Source: Terriglobia bacterium
GTDB lineage: Bacteria; Acidobacteriota; Terriglobia; Terriglobales; Acidobacteriaceae
Assembly (NCBI GenBank): GCA_020072815.1
Contig: JAIQGE010000005.1
Location: forward strand, 62,001-126,000
DNA: 64,000 nucleotides
Direction: 5' to 3'
A program made the translations under genes and the position numbers. Below are positions 17,879 to 27,319 of this stretch, in pieces. The first letter of the stretch is position 1. Every line of letters begins with the position of its first letter. The notes beneath the pieces were generated by a model. It worked only from the letters and a program-made list of their open reading frames with translations, was not told where the DNA came from and ran no database searches.

Positions 17879-19241
17879 CATTCTGGTATGCGACGACCAG
17901 CGCTCCATCTGCGAGATGCTCGACATCTCTTTGCGCAAGGAAGGCCACCGCGTGGAAACCGTCAACGGCGGCGAGGCGGCCAAGAAAAAACTCAGCTCCG
18001 CCAACTATGAAGTCCTGATCACCGACATCAAGATGCCGCAGACCGACGGCATTGAAGTGCTGCGCTTTGCCCGGCAATCGTCGCCGGAAACCTCCGTCAT
18101 CCTGATTACCGCGGTGGAGGACTACGAAGCTGCGGTGCAGGCGGTGAAAGGCGGAGCCTTCGATTACATCCACAAAGGCCCCGGCCTGATGGAGGAGCTG
18201 AAGATTTCCGTGGGCCGGGCGCTGGAAACCATGCTGCTGCAGCGGCAGAACCTGGCCTTCAAGCGCGACGCCGCCAGCCGCAACTCGCTGGACAACATCA
18301 TCGGCAAGAGCGTGGCCATCGAACGGCTGAAGACCACCATCCGCACCGTGGCCCCCACCGGCAGCACGGTGTTGATTTACGGAGAGAGCGGCACCGGAAA
18401 AGAACTGGTGGCGCGCGCCATCCACACCTGCTCGGCGCGCTCCGGGGAGCCGTTTGTTTCCATCAACTGCGGAGCGTTCCCGGAAACCTTGCTGGAAAGC
18501 GAACTGTTCGGCTACGTGAAGGGCGCGTTCACCGGCGCCTCCCAGAACAAGCGCGGTTTGTTTGAGGTCGCCGGCGGCGGCACCATCTTCCTGGATGAAA
18601 TCAGCGAGATGAGCGTTTCCATGCAGGTGAAGCTGCTGCGCGTGCTGCAGGAACGCCTGGTGCGGCCGGTGGGTGGATCGCAGGAAGTGGCGATTGACGT
18701 CCGCGTGGTTGCCGCCACTAACAAAGACCTGGGAGCCATGGTGGCCGCCAACACCTTCCGCGAAGACCTTTACTACCGTGTGAGCGTGATTCCGATCCAG
18801 GTGCCGCCTTTGCGCGAGCGTCGCGACGACATTGAACTGCTGGCCACTTACTTCCTGAAAAAATATTCCACCGCGGCTCAGAAGAGCATCCTGCGCATTG
18901 GAGAAGCTTCCATGGCTGCTTTGCGCGCGTACGACTGGCCGGGCAATGTGCGCCAGTTGGAAAACACCGTTGAGCGCGCCGTGGCCCTGGCCACCGGCCA
19001 GGAACTGCGCATTGACTTGGATTCAGAGCGGGCGCCCGCGCATCCGCCCGGGGCAACGTCCAACGGCAATCTTCAAGTAACGTCAGATGGCCTGGACTTC
19101 GAAAAGTTCGTCGCCGATATTGAACGCTCGCTCATCGAGCAGGCTTTGAAGCAGTCTGGTGGAGTGCAGACGCGCGCCGCCGAACTGCTCAAGGTGTCCT
19201 ACCGGTCTTTTCGGCATTTGCTGAAGAAGTACGATATCTAG
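17871..19241 (+). CDS. pilR: Sigma-54-dependent response regulator PilR
   Basis: PilR-type regulators activate sigma-54 promoters, classically pilA. The 456-residue product has a receiver domain (acidic pocket CDDQ, phospho-acceptor in LITDIKMPQTDG). The AAA+ domain has Walker A GESGTGKE, the sigma-54 loop GAFTGA intact, Walker B GGTIFLDEI and arginine fingers in REDLYYRVSV. A Fis-type helix-turn-helix follows (RAAELLKVSYRSFRHLLKKYDI). The receiver loop has HKGP where most receivers have a KP motif. The ATG at 17871 matches the family start and overlaps the pilS stop. No -24/-12 site was identified nearby. Confidence 0.93.
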   Translation: MASILVCDDQRSICEMLDISLRKEGHRVETVNGGEAAKKKLSSANYEVLITDIKMPQTDGIEVLRFARQSSPETSVILITAVEDYEAAVQAVKGGAFDYIHKGPGLMEELKISVGRALETMLLQRQNLAFKRDAASRNSLDNIIGKSVAIERLKTTIRTVAPTGSTVLIYGESGTGKELVARAIHTCSARSGEPFVSINCGAFPETLLESELFGYVKGAFTGASQNKRGLFEVAGGGTIFLDEISEMSVSMQVKLLRVLQERLVRPVGGSQEVAIDVRVVAATNKDLGAMVAANTFREDLYYRVSVIPIQVPPLRERRDDIELLATYFLKKYSTAAQKSILRIGEASMAALRAYDWPGNVRQLENTVERAVALATGQELRIDLDSERAPAHPPGATSNGNLQVTSDGLDFEKFVADIERSLIEQALKQSGGVQTRAAELLKVSYRSFRHLLKKYDI

Positions 19242-19279
19242 CTGGGAAGCACTCAGTATTCAGCACTCAGCCATCAGCC

Positions 19280-19325
19280 TGGCAACAGATCGGATGATCG
19301 GGTGATCGGGTGATCCGGTGATCTG
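19280..19325. repeat. GATCGGGTGATC tandem-type intergenic repeat
   Basis: A run of about four near-repeats of GATCGGGTG, preceded by CAGCACTCAGCC-type repeats. Similar runs occur at about 27997-28029 and (inverted) 29984-30022. The function is unknown; such runs sit between genes only. Confidence 0.6.
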
Positions 19326-19402
19326 AAAGCGGTAAACTTCCGCCGAGTCTCACAGATCCTCAATTTTCAATTTTGGCAATACTGGCAATTTTGGCAACTT
19401 CT

Positions 19403-19636
19403 TCACGGGTTCTTCGGCTTCGCCCGCGCGTAATCTTCCATCTCGGCGGTCCACTTCAGGAAGCGGCCCAGTTGCTTTCGCTCGCGAATGAGGAAGCCCC
19501 AGAACTCGGTGAAGCCGATCTTGTCCATCTTGAGCCCGGAATAGGTTTCCATACGCCAGCGCAGATACGGGCTGCGCCACGGAGCCAGATGGTGACCGCG
19601 AGTTGAGTTCCAGAGGAAGCGAAGCAGTTGTCTCAT
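19403..19636 (-). CDS. Small basic hypothetical protein
   Basis: The 77-residue product is rich in Arg, Trp and Tyr (RQLLRFLWNSTRGHHLAPWRSPYLRWRMETYSG, then FLKWTAEM). I recognise this as a small conserved protein type of acidobacterial genomes with no assigned function. No membrane helix or metal site is present. It runs in the same direction as the S-adenosylmethionine hydroxide adenosyltransferase gene, 47 bases downstream of it, and could share its transcript. Confidence 0.65.
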   Translation of the reverse strand: MRQLLRFLWNSTRGHHLAPWRSPYLRWRMETYSGLKMDKIGFTEFWGFLIRERKQLGRFLKWTAEMEDYARAKPKNP

Positions 19637-19683
19637 TGTGTCCTAAGATTGTCCTGAGATTACGGTCCAGAGCAGGGTTTTGT

Positions 19684-20490
19684 TCATCCGGTGATGGTTA
19701 CCGACACTTCGCTTCCCTTGTCAGCCGCGGCCAGACGCGAAGCGGGCCCCTTATTGGTGGAAATTTCCAGAAAACCCGTGCTGCCCATCACGGCGATCAA
19801 CTCGCCTTGGGCTCCGTCGCTGTAGGTGGAGCTCAGTTTGGTGATTTCTGATTTGCCCACCGTGATCTTGAACGGCTTGGCCCCGCCGTCAAAAATCTCC
19901 GGGATATCTTTGGCCGTGATGTTGGTGATGAGGTTGCCGAACTTGTCGCTCTTCAGTACCACGGCTTTCCAGTTATTCGGCGAAACGGCTTTCGGTTTGG
20001 GAGCGGCAAAGCGGGTAAAGTCGCTGATTTCGTCGCCGAACTTGGCGGAATCCACGCCTTTGCTCAAATACGCAGCCACCGGGGCAAAAACGTCGCGCCC
20101 GTGAAAAGTGTTGCTGACCGGCTGATGAAAGTAGTGTTCTGAGGTGACGTGCCGTACGGTGACGCGTTCTTCGCGCTCAAACACCAGAGAGAGCACGCCG
20201 TTGTCCGGGGCCAGGAAGGTGTATTGCCCGGCATGGGCCAGGATGGGACGCCGCGCCCCGCCGACGCCGGGGTCCACCACCACTACGTGAATGGTGTCCT
20301 TGGGAAAGTAGCTGTAGGCCTGGGAGATGGCGATGGCGCCATCCAGAACATCAAAGGACTGCACCGCGTTGGTGACGTCCACGATGCGAGCGGAAGGATT
20401 GATGCCGTAGATGACTCCTTTCATCACGCCTACATAGTGTTCCGTCAAGCCAAAATCGGTGGTGAAAGTAATCAGTCGCTGAACAGGCAA
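19684..20490 (-). CDS. S-adenosyl-L-methionine hydroxide adenosyltransferase family protein (DUF62)
   Basis: Members of this family, related to fluorinases and chlorinases, split S-adenosylmethionine to adenosine and methionine using water-derived hydroxide. The product has the family hallmarks TFTTDFGLTEHYVGVMKGVI near the start, VVDPGVGG, APDNGVLS and NTFHGRDVFAPVAAYLS, with the Asp and Arg-Asp-His residues of the active site present. The C-terminal domain (KSDKFGNLITNI) is the beta-barrel that completes the pocket. A TTG at 20490 with AGGGAG about 7 nt upstream gives 268 residues, matching the family; the frame stays open 44 codons further but that lead is not conserved-looking. Confidence 0.88.
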   Translation of the reverse strand: MPVQRLITFTTDFGLTEHYVGVMKGVIYGINPSARIVDVTNAVQSFDVLDGAIAISQAYSYFPKDTIHVVVVDPGVGGARRPILAHAGQYTFLAPDNGVLSLVFEREERVTVRHVTSEHYFHQPVSNTFHGRDVFAPVAAYLSKGVDSAKFGDEISDFTRFAAPKPKAVSPNNWKAVVLKSDKFGNLITNITAKDIPEIFDGGAKPFKITVGKSEITKLSSTYSDGAQGELIAVMGSTGFLEISTNKGPASRLAAADKGSEVSVTITG

Positions 20491-20785
20491 ATTTTGCTCC
20501 CTGAAAGGTTGCTTGGCTCCGATGAGGCGAAGGTATCGCGTGGCCTTGGGTGAAGTCAAGTCACGGACGTGAAATTGGAATTGGCCGCTTGGCACCATCG
20601 GCCAACGCGCGTTCTGGCCCATCGTCGCTGTCCGATGAATGTTCTGAATCTGGAAATTTTTTTCCGTTCAAGCCTCAAGCATCCCGCGCTCAGGTAGCGT
20701 GGTGAGATAGCCCGGTTGGTTGCACCGTGAGCTGCTTCGGACTTGGTAAGTAGATAGACCTTCTTGGCCGGAGAGCGTGGAATTT

Positions 20786-22192
20786 ATGGCGGACGCATTG
20801 CGAGTTATTCCCCAAGACGAGCATCTTGTCCCGTACTGTTTTTCACTTCTTATTGTGGATGACGAGCCCGAGACCCGCAGTTCCTGCCAGGAAGCTGCGA
20901 AATCGGAGGGCTTCCTGGTATCTACCGTGGACAGCGCCGCCGCCCTCCAGCGGCAGTTAGCTGCGCGGCCCGTGGACGTTATCCTGCTGGACCTCCGGCT
21001 GGTGGGAGCCAATGGCGTTGATCTGCTGGCCAAAATCAAGGAGCAGTATCCGGACACAGAAGTGATCGTGGCCAGCGCGAACGCCACGGTCCCCGCCGTC
21101 CTGGGCGCCTTAAAGAGCGGCGCTTTCGATTACCTGCCCAAACCTTTCAACATTGAAGAGTTCAAGCTGCTGTTGCAGCGCGTGGCCGCCCGGCTGCAGG
21201 ACTCGCTGGAAGAGCGCTCGACGCGGGAAAAGCTGGTGAGCAACCCGGGCTATGCCGGACTGGTGGGCCAGTCCGCGGAGATGCAGAAGCTGTATCGCAT
21301 CATTGCCAAGGTGGCTTCCAGCCGGCATGCGGTCCTGGTGCTGGGGGAAAGCGGGACCGGCCGAGAACGAGTGGCCCGTGCCATCCATGCCGAAGGGCCC
21401 GCCCGCGAACGGCCGTTTGTGGCGGTGGATTGTTCCGCTCCTCCAGCCATGGTCGAAAGCGAGCTGTTTGGTTACGTCAAGGGCGTTTTTGGCGGGGCCA
21501 AGCCCAGGAGCGGAGTGCTCTCGCTGGCCAGCGGCGGCACCGTGTTTCTGGACGAGGTAGGCGAGTTGCCTCTGGATCTGCAAGGAAAGTTCATGCGCGT
21601 GCTGCAGGAAAAAGAGATTCGCCAGCCCGCTGGCGCCAGGCCGGTGCCGGTTGACGTCCGCGTAATTGCCTCCACCCATCGCGATCTGGACCTCTACGCG
21701 CAGCAGGGTCTGTTCCGCCGTGACTTGTTCTTCCGCCTCAACGTGGTAAGTCTGCGGCTGCCTCCTCTGCGCGAACGCAAAGACGACATCCGCCTTCTGG
21801 CCGACCATGTACTGCAACAGATCTCCATGGCCAAGGGCACGCCGTATTCGCTCAGCCCGGAAGCCATGAAAGCCCTCACGAAATACGACTGGCCGGGCAA
21901 CGTGCGTGAACTGGAAAACTGTTTGGAACGCGCCACCGCCATGAGTGCGGGCAGCGTGGTGGGCGTAACCGACCTTCCAGCGCAAGTCCAGGCAGCCGGA
22001 CAGCCCGCAAGAATCAACGGCGGCGCGGCGGACCGCAGCCTGATTGTTCCCCTGGCCGAAATGGAAAAACATGCCATCCTGGACACGCTGGAACGGCTGA
22101 ACGGCGACAAGCTGATGACCGCACGGCTCCTGGGGATCGGCAAAACCACACTGTACCGCAAGCTCAAAGAATACGGCATTGGCGAAGCCTGA
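20786..22192 (+). CDS. NtrC-family response regulator with degenerate AAA+ motifs
   Basis: The 468-residue protein has the full NtrC layout. The receiver domain has acidic DDE and phospho-acceptor ILLDLRL and ends in KPFN. The AAA+ domain runs from about residue 158 to 390, followed by a Fis-type helix-turn-helix (ARLLGIGKTTLYRKLKEYG). Two key motifs are altered: Walker A reads GESGTGRE with Arg for the catalytic Lys, and the sigma-54 contact loop reads GVFGGA instead of GAFTGA. Walker B (GGTVFLDEV) and the arginine fingers (RRDLFFRLNV) remain. Such proteins often do not activate sigma-54 and may repress or bind DNA passively; that is inference. The start is the ATG at 20786; a GTG at 20777 is possible. 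It is divergent from the adenosyltransferase gene. Confidence 0.9.
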   Translation: MADALRVIPQDEHLVPYCFSLLIVDDEPETRSSCQEAAKSEGFLVSTVDSAAALQRQLAARPVDVILLDLRLVGANGVDLLAKIKEQYPDTEVIVASANATVPAVLGALKSGAFDYLPKPFNIEEFKLLLQRVAARLQDSLEERSTREKLVSNPGYAGLVGQSAEMQKLYRIIAKVASSRHAVLVLGESGTGRERVARAIHAEGPARERPFVAVDCSAPPAMVESELFGYVKGVFGGAKPRSGVLSLASGGTVFLDEVGELPLDLQGKFMRVLQEKEIRQPAGARPVPVDVRVIASTHRDLDLYAQQGLFRRDLFFRLNVVSLRLPPLRERKDDIRLLADHVLQQISMAKGTPYSLSPEAMKALTKYDWPGNVRELENCLERATAMSAGSVVGVTDLPAQVQAAGQPARINGGAADRSLIVPLAEMEKHAILDTLERLNGDKLMTARLLGIGKTTLYRKLKEYGIGEA

Positions 22193-22415
22193 TTCGCGAT
22201 CGCTCGATAAGCGGCCACGCCGTGAACAAGTGAACTTCGTCCGCCGCTACCCCGCGCCATCCGCGCGAGTTCGCAGCAACTGAATCTGGAGAGCGGTTGT
22301 CCCCTGGTGCGCTCCACGTTTGCTGCGGGGCGCCCTTGCGCGCTCCTGCGCAACCATTTAGATTGATTGGTTTGACATAGAAATGAGTTGACGTGAGAAC
22401 GCTCGGAGGAGACTG

Positions 22416-22640
22416 ATGGCTATCAATATCATGCCCAAGAAGAACGGGCCATACATCGTAACTGGAGACTTGAACGAATTGGAGCTGAAGGATGCCGATG
22501 GCAACAAATATGACCTCACCGGTAAAGCAGCGGTTGCTCTGTGCCGCTGCGGCGCATCGGTCAACAAGCCTTTCTGTGATGGCCAGCATTCCAAGATCGG
22601 GTTCCAGGCGGCGGAGAGTGCGGTGAAGGCCGGCGGCTAA
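22416..22640 (+). CDS. CDGSH iron-sulfur domain protein
   Basis: The 74-residue product carries the mitoNEET-type motif CRCGASVNKPFCDGQH, three Cys and one His that bind a [2Fe-2S] cluster. It is a single small domain, probably a cytoplasmic redox or cluster-transfer protein. A strong GGAGGAG lies a few bases before the ATG, and the gene is followed by a clear intrinsic terminator at 22685, so it is likely a monocistronic unit. Confidence 0.9.
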   Translation: MAINIMPKKNGPYIVTGDLNELELKDADGNKYDLTGKAAVALCRCGASVNKPFCDGQHSKIGFQAAESAVKAGG

Positions 22641-22684
22641 GCTGAAGAATCTTCAGACGCGCACATTCCGCAATCCTTTTTGAA

Positions 22685-22717
22685 CGAGGAGCCACACCGG
22701 CTCCTCGTTTTATTTTT
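22685..22717 (+). terminator. Intrinsic terminator after the CDGSH gene
   Basis: A perfect 9-bp stem CGAGGAGCC / GGCTCCTCG with a 5-nt loop is followed by TTTTATTTTT. Confidence 0.9.
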
Positions 22718-22827
22718 GTGGGTTACCAAAGGCTCTAGACGATGCGCATCTGGCCCGCTGGCGAAGTCAGGGTAGGCTATACAGACGCAATACACCCTGC
22801 AACGCTCTGGTAAATCGGGGGATTCCC

Positions 22828-23463
22828 ATGCACATCGCCGGCCACAATGTTCCTGTTGCGGGACTGGTGAATTTCATTCCGGTGCTGGCAACGATCGTCA
22901 CCACGATTTTGAGCATTGTGCTGGCGCGGGCCACGCTTCGCTACGCGCATGCCGCGGACCGCACCCTGGAACTGGCCCACGAACAGTTTGAGCGCGAGTG
23001 GGCGCCTGAGCTGCACCTGCGGATGGAGCGGACGGCCGCGACTGACGCGCGTCTGGTGATCACCAACCTGGCCAAGACTTCCGTCCTGCTGCAACTGGTG
23101 CAGTTGCGCAGCACCGACCACGCGCTCCCCTTCGAGAAGCAGTATCTCAACGAACCCCTGGTTGGCGGCACAGCCTGGACCCATCCCATAGGCGAGCGCC
23201 TGCTGCACCTGACCGGCGACAACTTCCAGGGGACCGTCGCCGCCTCCGCCAGCTTCTACTGCTCCGGACGGCTGTTCCGCACCGACTGGTTCCGCTTTAA
23301 GGTGGAAGTCCGCAATGGCCGCATAGACCGGATCGCCGCTGTCACCCTGCCGGCCCACCGCGTTCGTGTCCTGGAGCCGCACCACGTCCGCCGCTTCCGC
23401 AAACAGCCGCTGGTGAAAGACGTGGCCAAGGAAGTGGTGGATACCACCAAGGTCCACAGCTAG
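22828..23463 (+). CDS. Single-helix membrane protein, hypothetical
   Basis: The 211-residue product has one N-terminal membrane helix (LVNFIPVLATIVTTILSIVLARATL), then a short coiled stretch and a beta-rich soluble domain of about 140 residues (LVITNLAKTSVLLQLVQL, ASFYCSGRLFRTDWFRFKVEVRNG). The C-terminus is basic. The arrangement resembles small anchored proteins that monitor the envelope, but I recognise no family. It ends just upstream of the decayed patatin-like gene on the same strand. Confidence 0.65.
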   Translation: MHIAGHNVPVAGLVNFIPVLATIVTTILSIVLARATLRYAHAADRTLELAHEQFEREWAPELHLRMERTAATDARLVITNLAKTSVLLQLVQLRSTDHALPFEKQYLNEPLVGGTAWTHPIGERLLHLTGDNFQGTVAASASFYCSGRLFRTDWFRFKVEVRNGRIDRIAAVTLPAHRVRVLEPHHVRRFRKQPLVKDVAKEVVDTTKVHS

Positions 23464-23464
23464 C

Positions 23465-24400
23465 GTCTATCGCCCACTCTTACCTTCGTTTGACTTCGCA
23501 TTTGACTTCCTGGGCATGAAGCAACAGCGCAAAGCGGAATCGCTTACCGTGAGCGCGCTCCATTCAGGAAGTTTTCGCGTGGGCTGCCGGCCTACGGGCG
23601 AGTATGCGGGCCCGTAGGAGCCCATCAGCATCAGTATCGGCACGGCCATGGCCATCAGCGGAGCCGCCGCCAGTCCCAACATTGGCTACCACTCCTCTCC
23701 CGTCCTTACCATGGCCATGACCTTCTTCAACGCCCGTATGGGATGGTGGCTGCCCAATCCCGGCGATGCTGGCTGCGAAGTGTGGCAGCAAAAAGGCCCG
23801 CGTTTTTCTCTTTAGCCTCTGATGAATGAAGGTCTAGGCCGCACTTCAGACCAGCATCGCTGGGTGTATGTTTCCGATGGCGGACACTTTGAAAATCTTG
23901 GCCTCTACGAGATGGTGATGCGCCGCTGCAAACGCATCATTGTGGTGGATGGTTCGGCCGACCCTGGGTTCAATTTGGATGACCTGGGAGGCGCCATGCG
24001 CAAAATCCAGATTGATCTGGGCATCCCAATCGAGTTCCGGCCCCTGGCTTCCTTCAAGCCGCGGCCAGATAAGTCAGACCGGCACTGGTTCCTGGGCAAG
24101 GTCCAATACAGCGCGGTGGACGGCACGGCTGTGGAAGACGGACAACTTATCTACATCAAGGCTTCTCTCACCGGCGACGAGCCGGAGGATGTCACCCAAT
24201 ACGCCAAGACGCACTCCGATTTCCCGCACGAAAGCACAGCAAACCAGTTCTTTGATGAGTCGCAGTTTCAAGGCTACGTGCGTCTGGGGGAACACGTCGT
24301 GGAGAGAATGGTGAAGGACACGATCGGAGCAAATCTGCTCCGGCCGGTGAGCACGGAAGAACTCTTCAACGCCGCCGGAGGCAAGCAAGGAAACCCATGA
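23465..24400 (+). pseudogene. Remnant of a patatin-like phospholipase family protein
   Basis: One continuous reading frame carries recognisable blocks of the C-terminal half of a large patatin-like protein: QRKAESLTVSALHSG, then ISIGTAMAISGAAASPN, NARMGWWLPNPG, WVYVSDGGHFENLGLYEMV and IQIDLGIPIEF. Two in-frame TAG codons interrupt it, at 23615-23617 (after GEYAGP) and 23813-23815 (after PRFSL); both could be single C-to-T changes from CAG. No frameshift is needed between the blocks. The N-terminal catalytic half with the GxSxG nucleophile is absent upstream, where an unrelated intact gene lies. The last 192 codons after the second stop (from the ATG at 23822) remain open and could be called as a gene, but are better read as a gene fragment. 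Confidence 0.7.
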
Positions 24401-24430
24401 CAACGCCAGGGGATTGCTTCGGCGGGTGAA

Positions 24431-25669
24431 TTAGTGGATGGTCTTCATCTTGCGCGACATGTAATCCATCAGCAGGTACTGGCCCAGGTTCTGCGGCGTG
24501 GTGAAGTAAGCTTTGCCGCGGCACATCTCCGTGACTTTCTGCACGAACTGGATCAGCCCGTAGTCAGAAGCCAGCATGAAGGTGTTGATCATGATGCCGG
24601 CACGCTTGCAGCGCGAAACTTCTTCCAGCGTCTGGCTGACCACCAGCGGGTCCAGCCCAAAAGCATTCTTGTAAATGCGGCCGTCTTCCAGCGTCAAGGC
24701 TGAGGGCTTGCCGTCCGTGATCATGATGATCTGCTTCATGTCTTTCTTCTGGCGTTGCAGGATGCGCTGCGCCAGGCGCAGGCCTTCACGGGTGTTGGTG
24801 TAATAGGGCCCAACCTTCACCCGCGCCAGTTGCGAGATGGGCATCTCTTCCGCCGAGTCGTGGAACAGCACCAGGGACAGCGAGTCGCCGGAATACTGCG
24901 TGCGAATCAAGTGTCCCAGCGCCATGGCGACTTTTTTCGCCGGGGTGAAGCGGTCTTCGCCGTAGAGAATCATGCTGTGCGAGCAATCCAGCATGACCAC
25001 AGTTGCGCAGGACGACTGGTATTCGCACTGGTGCACGCGCAGGTCCGAATACTCGATGTTCAGCGGCAAATGCAGGCCTTCGCGCTGGATGGCCGAAGAC
25101 AGCGTCTCGGTGATGTCCAGGTTGATGGTGTCACCGAACTCATATTGCTTGGACGCCCCGCTGGCTTCAATGCCGGTGGCCAGGTCGCGCGTGTCATGGC
25201 GGCCAAAGCTGGAGCGCCCCAGCGAGCCCAGCAGGTCGCGCAGGGTCTTGAAGCCCAGGAAGTCCAGGCTCTTGTCAGTGATTTCAAATTTCACTTGCGA
25301 CTCGCCGTCGCCAGTATCGCCGGGTGTGTTGGCCGGCCGCGAGGGGTCGGAAGGCTGGTCCACCGAGATGTAATCTTCCTGCTGCATACGCTGGATGATT
25401 TTTTCGATCAGCTCGTCCAGCGTTCCGTCCATCTGCATTTGCTCGATGCGTTCGCGGGTGGCTTCGTCCAGGAAGTCGCCGGCCTCCAGCGCCTGCTGGA
25501 TGGCCTGGCGCAAAGCGTCGAGCGAATGCTCGTCCATCTGCTGAAAATACATGTACTGGTTTTGGAAGCCGGACTCCAGCAGGTAGTCGGACAGGGAGTT
25601 GAGCAGGTCTTCCATGCTCATCTCGTCCGCCAGGTCGGCGACGTATTTGGAATATTTCGTGTACTTCAT
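24431..25669 (-). CDS. VWA domain protein paired with a MoxR-type ATPase
   Basis: The product, about 412 residues, has a helical acidic N-terminal half (residues 1-190, with [35 protein letters not shown]) and a C-terminal von Willebrand factor A domain (about 215-400) with the metal-ion site DCSHSM plus later Thr and Asp in [11 protein letters not shown]. Such proteins work with MoxR-family AAA+ ATPases as co-chaperone pairs, for example RavA/ViaA-type and magnesium-chelatase-like pairs. The ATPase gene is directly upstream on the same strand, about 120 bases away. The start at 25669 is in an AATTGCTAATTGC repeat, without a clear Shine-Dalgarno. Confidence 0.85.
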   Translation of the reverse strand: MKYTKYSKYVADLADEMSMEDLLNSLSDYLLESGFQNQYMYFQQMDEHSLDALRQAIQQALEAGDFLDEATRERIEQMQMDGTLDELIEKIIQRMQQEDYISVDQPSDPSRPANTPGDTGDGESQVKFEITDKSLDFLGFKTLRDLLGSLGRSSFGRHDTRDLATGIEASGASKQYEFGDTINLDITETLSSAIQREGLHLPLNIEYSDLRVHQCEYQSSCATVVMLDCSHSMILYGEDRFTPAKKVAMALGHLIRTQYSGDSLSLVLFHDSAEEMPISQLARVKVGPYYTNTREGLRLAQRILQRQKKDMKQIIMITDGKPSALTLEDGRIYKNAFGLDPLVVSQTLEEVSRCKRAGIMINTFMLASDYGLIQFVQKVTEMCRGKAYFTTPQNLGQYLLMDYMSRKMKTIH

Positions 25670-25790
25670 ATTCAGCAATTAGCAATTAGAAAAAGCAGAT
25701 TCCTCGGCCTGCGGCCTCGGAATGACAATTTGACTAATGCGGTTTTCGATTTTCTCTCGGTGTTCCTCTGTGTCCTCTGTGGTAAAGCTC

Positions 25791-27284
25791 TTAGTTATAG
25801 GGACGCCGGCTCCGGAATGGCGGCGGCTCGTCCTCACTGCGCTCAATGGGCCGCTCGGCGCGCTTGGGCTGTTTCTCCGCCTGGAAGACGCGCTCTTCTG
25901 AGCGTCCGATGCGGCGATGCGCGTGCAAGCCTTCCAGCACAAACTCCGCGGCGGACACCACCACCTCCGGCCGGTCTTTGGACTTAATGCCCACCGGTGA
26001 CAGCTTTTCCGTTAGCCCCTGGATGTTACGCAAGCCTTCCAGGACTTCCTGTGCGGTGGCCGTGTCGGACAACTTGATTTCGCCACCCAGCTCGAACCAC
26101 TGGACCACTTGCTGCAAATTCAAGTCCTTAAAATACGTGTCGTAGGTCTTGGCCACGGCCACGCGGATTAGCTCGCGGGCCACGTGGTCGGCGCCCTTCA
26201 TCTCGCCTTCGTACTCAAGTTCCAGCTTGCCGGTGATAGATGGCAGAGCGGCGTAGATATCGCCGATGCGCGGAACGATGACTTTTTCGCCGCCGCGCAA
26301 GGCCCGGCGCTCGGCGTTGGAAATCACGTTCTCCAGTACGCTGATGGGCAGGCGCTGGCTCACGCCGGAGCGCTTGTCAATCTTCTTATCTTCGCGCGCC
26401 AGGAAAGCCACGCGCTCAATCACTTCGCGGACGTACTTGGGAACATGGAGTTCCAGGCCGTCGCGGCGCGCCCAGGCTTCCTGCTCGGTGATGCTGATGC
26501 CTTCTTCCAAAGAACTGGGATAGTGCGTGCGAATCTCCGACCCCAGGCGGTCTTTGAGCGGCGTGACGATCTTGCCGCGCGCCGTGTAGTCCTCAGGGTT
26601 GGCGCTGAAGACCAGCGCCACGTCGAGCGGCAGCCGCAGCGGGTAGCCTTTGATCTGCACGTCGCCTTCCTGCATGATGTTGAACAGGCCGACTTGAATT
26701 TTGCCCGCCAGATCCGGCAGCTCGTTGATGGCGAAAATGCCGCGGTTGGCGCGAGGCAGCAGCCCGTAGTGGACGGTGAACTCGCTGGCCAGATCATGCC
26801 CGCCGCGCGCGGCCTTGATGGGATCAATATCGCCGATCAGGTCCGCAATGGTCACGTCCGGCGTGGCCAGCTTCTCCACGTAACGGTCATCAGGAGAGAG
26901 CCAGGCGATCGGAGTTTTATCGCCTTGTTCGGCGATCAGCATGCGGCAGCGTTTGCAGATGGGCTGATAGGGGTTGTCATGAATCTCACAGCCGGCGATG
27001 TACGGCATGTGCGGGTCTAGAAGTCCGGTGAGGGCGCGCAGGATGCGGCTCTTGGCCTGGCCGCGCAGTCCGAGCAGAATGAAATTATGACGCGAGAGGA
27101 TGGCGTTCACCAGTTGCGGGACCACCGTATCTTCGTAGCCGATGACGCCGGGAAAAATTGTCTCACCGGAACGCAGCCGGGCGATCAGGTTCTCGCGGAG
27201 TTCGTCTTTGGTCTTGCGCGTGCGGAGTCTTTGTTCGGAAAATTCACTTTTCCTGAGCTCGCCTAACGTCGGAGGAAGGTTCAT
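25791..27284 (-). CDS. MoxR / magnesium-chelatase-type AAA+ ATPase
   Basis: The 497-residue protein has a modified Walker A LGLRGQAKSR near residue 72, a Walker B-type IFAINELPDLAGKIQ, a sensor region (VFSANPEDYTARG) and arginine-rich C-terminal lid. This matches the ChlI/MoxR class that remodels metal-containing or protein complexes with a VWA partner. Between Walker A and B sits a Cys-bearing insert (IAGCEIHDNPYQPICKRCRML) that may bind zinc. The last 60 residues are charged and Pro/Arg-rich. The VWA partner follows directly. The substrate is unknown. Confidence 0.85.
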   Translation of the reverse strand: MNLPPTLGELRKSEFSEQRLRTRKTKDELRENLIARLRSGETIFPGVIGYEDTVVPQLVNAILSRHNFILLGLRGQAKSRILRALTGLLDPHMPYIAGCEIHDNPYQPICKRCRMLIAEQGDKTPIAWLSPDDRYVEKLATPDVTIADLIGDIDPIKAARGGHDLASEFTVHYGLLPRANRGIFAINELPDLAGKIQVGLFNIMQEGDVQIKGYPLRLPLDVALVFSANPEDYTARGKIVTPLKDRLGSEIRTHYPSSLEEGISITEQEAWARRDGLELHVPKYVREVIERVAFLAREDKKIDKRSGVSQRLPISVLENVISNAERRALRGGEKVIVPRIGDIYAALPSITGKLELEYEGEMKGADHVARELIRVAVAKTYDTYFKDLNLQQVVQWFELGGEIKLSDTATAQEVLEGLRNIQGLTEKLSPVGIKSKDRPEVVVSAAEFVLEGLHAHRRIGRSEERVFQAEKQPKRAERPIERSEDEPPPFRSRRPYN

Positions 27285-27319
27285 GCGGGGCCCTCTGCCG
27301 GAGATTATACGCCGTCCGC

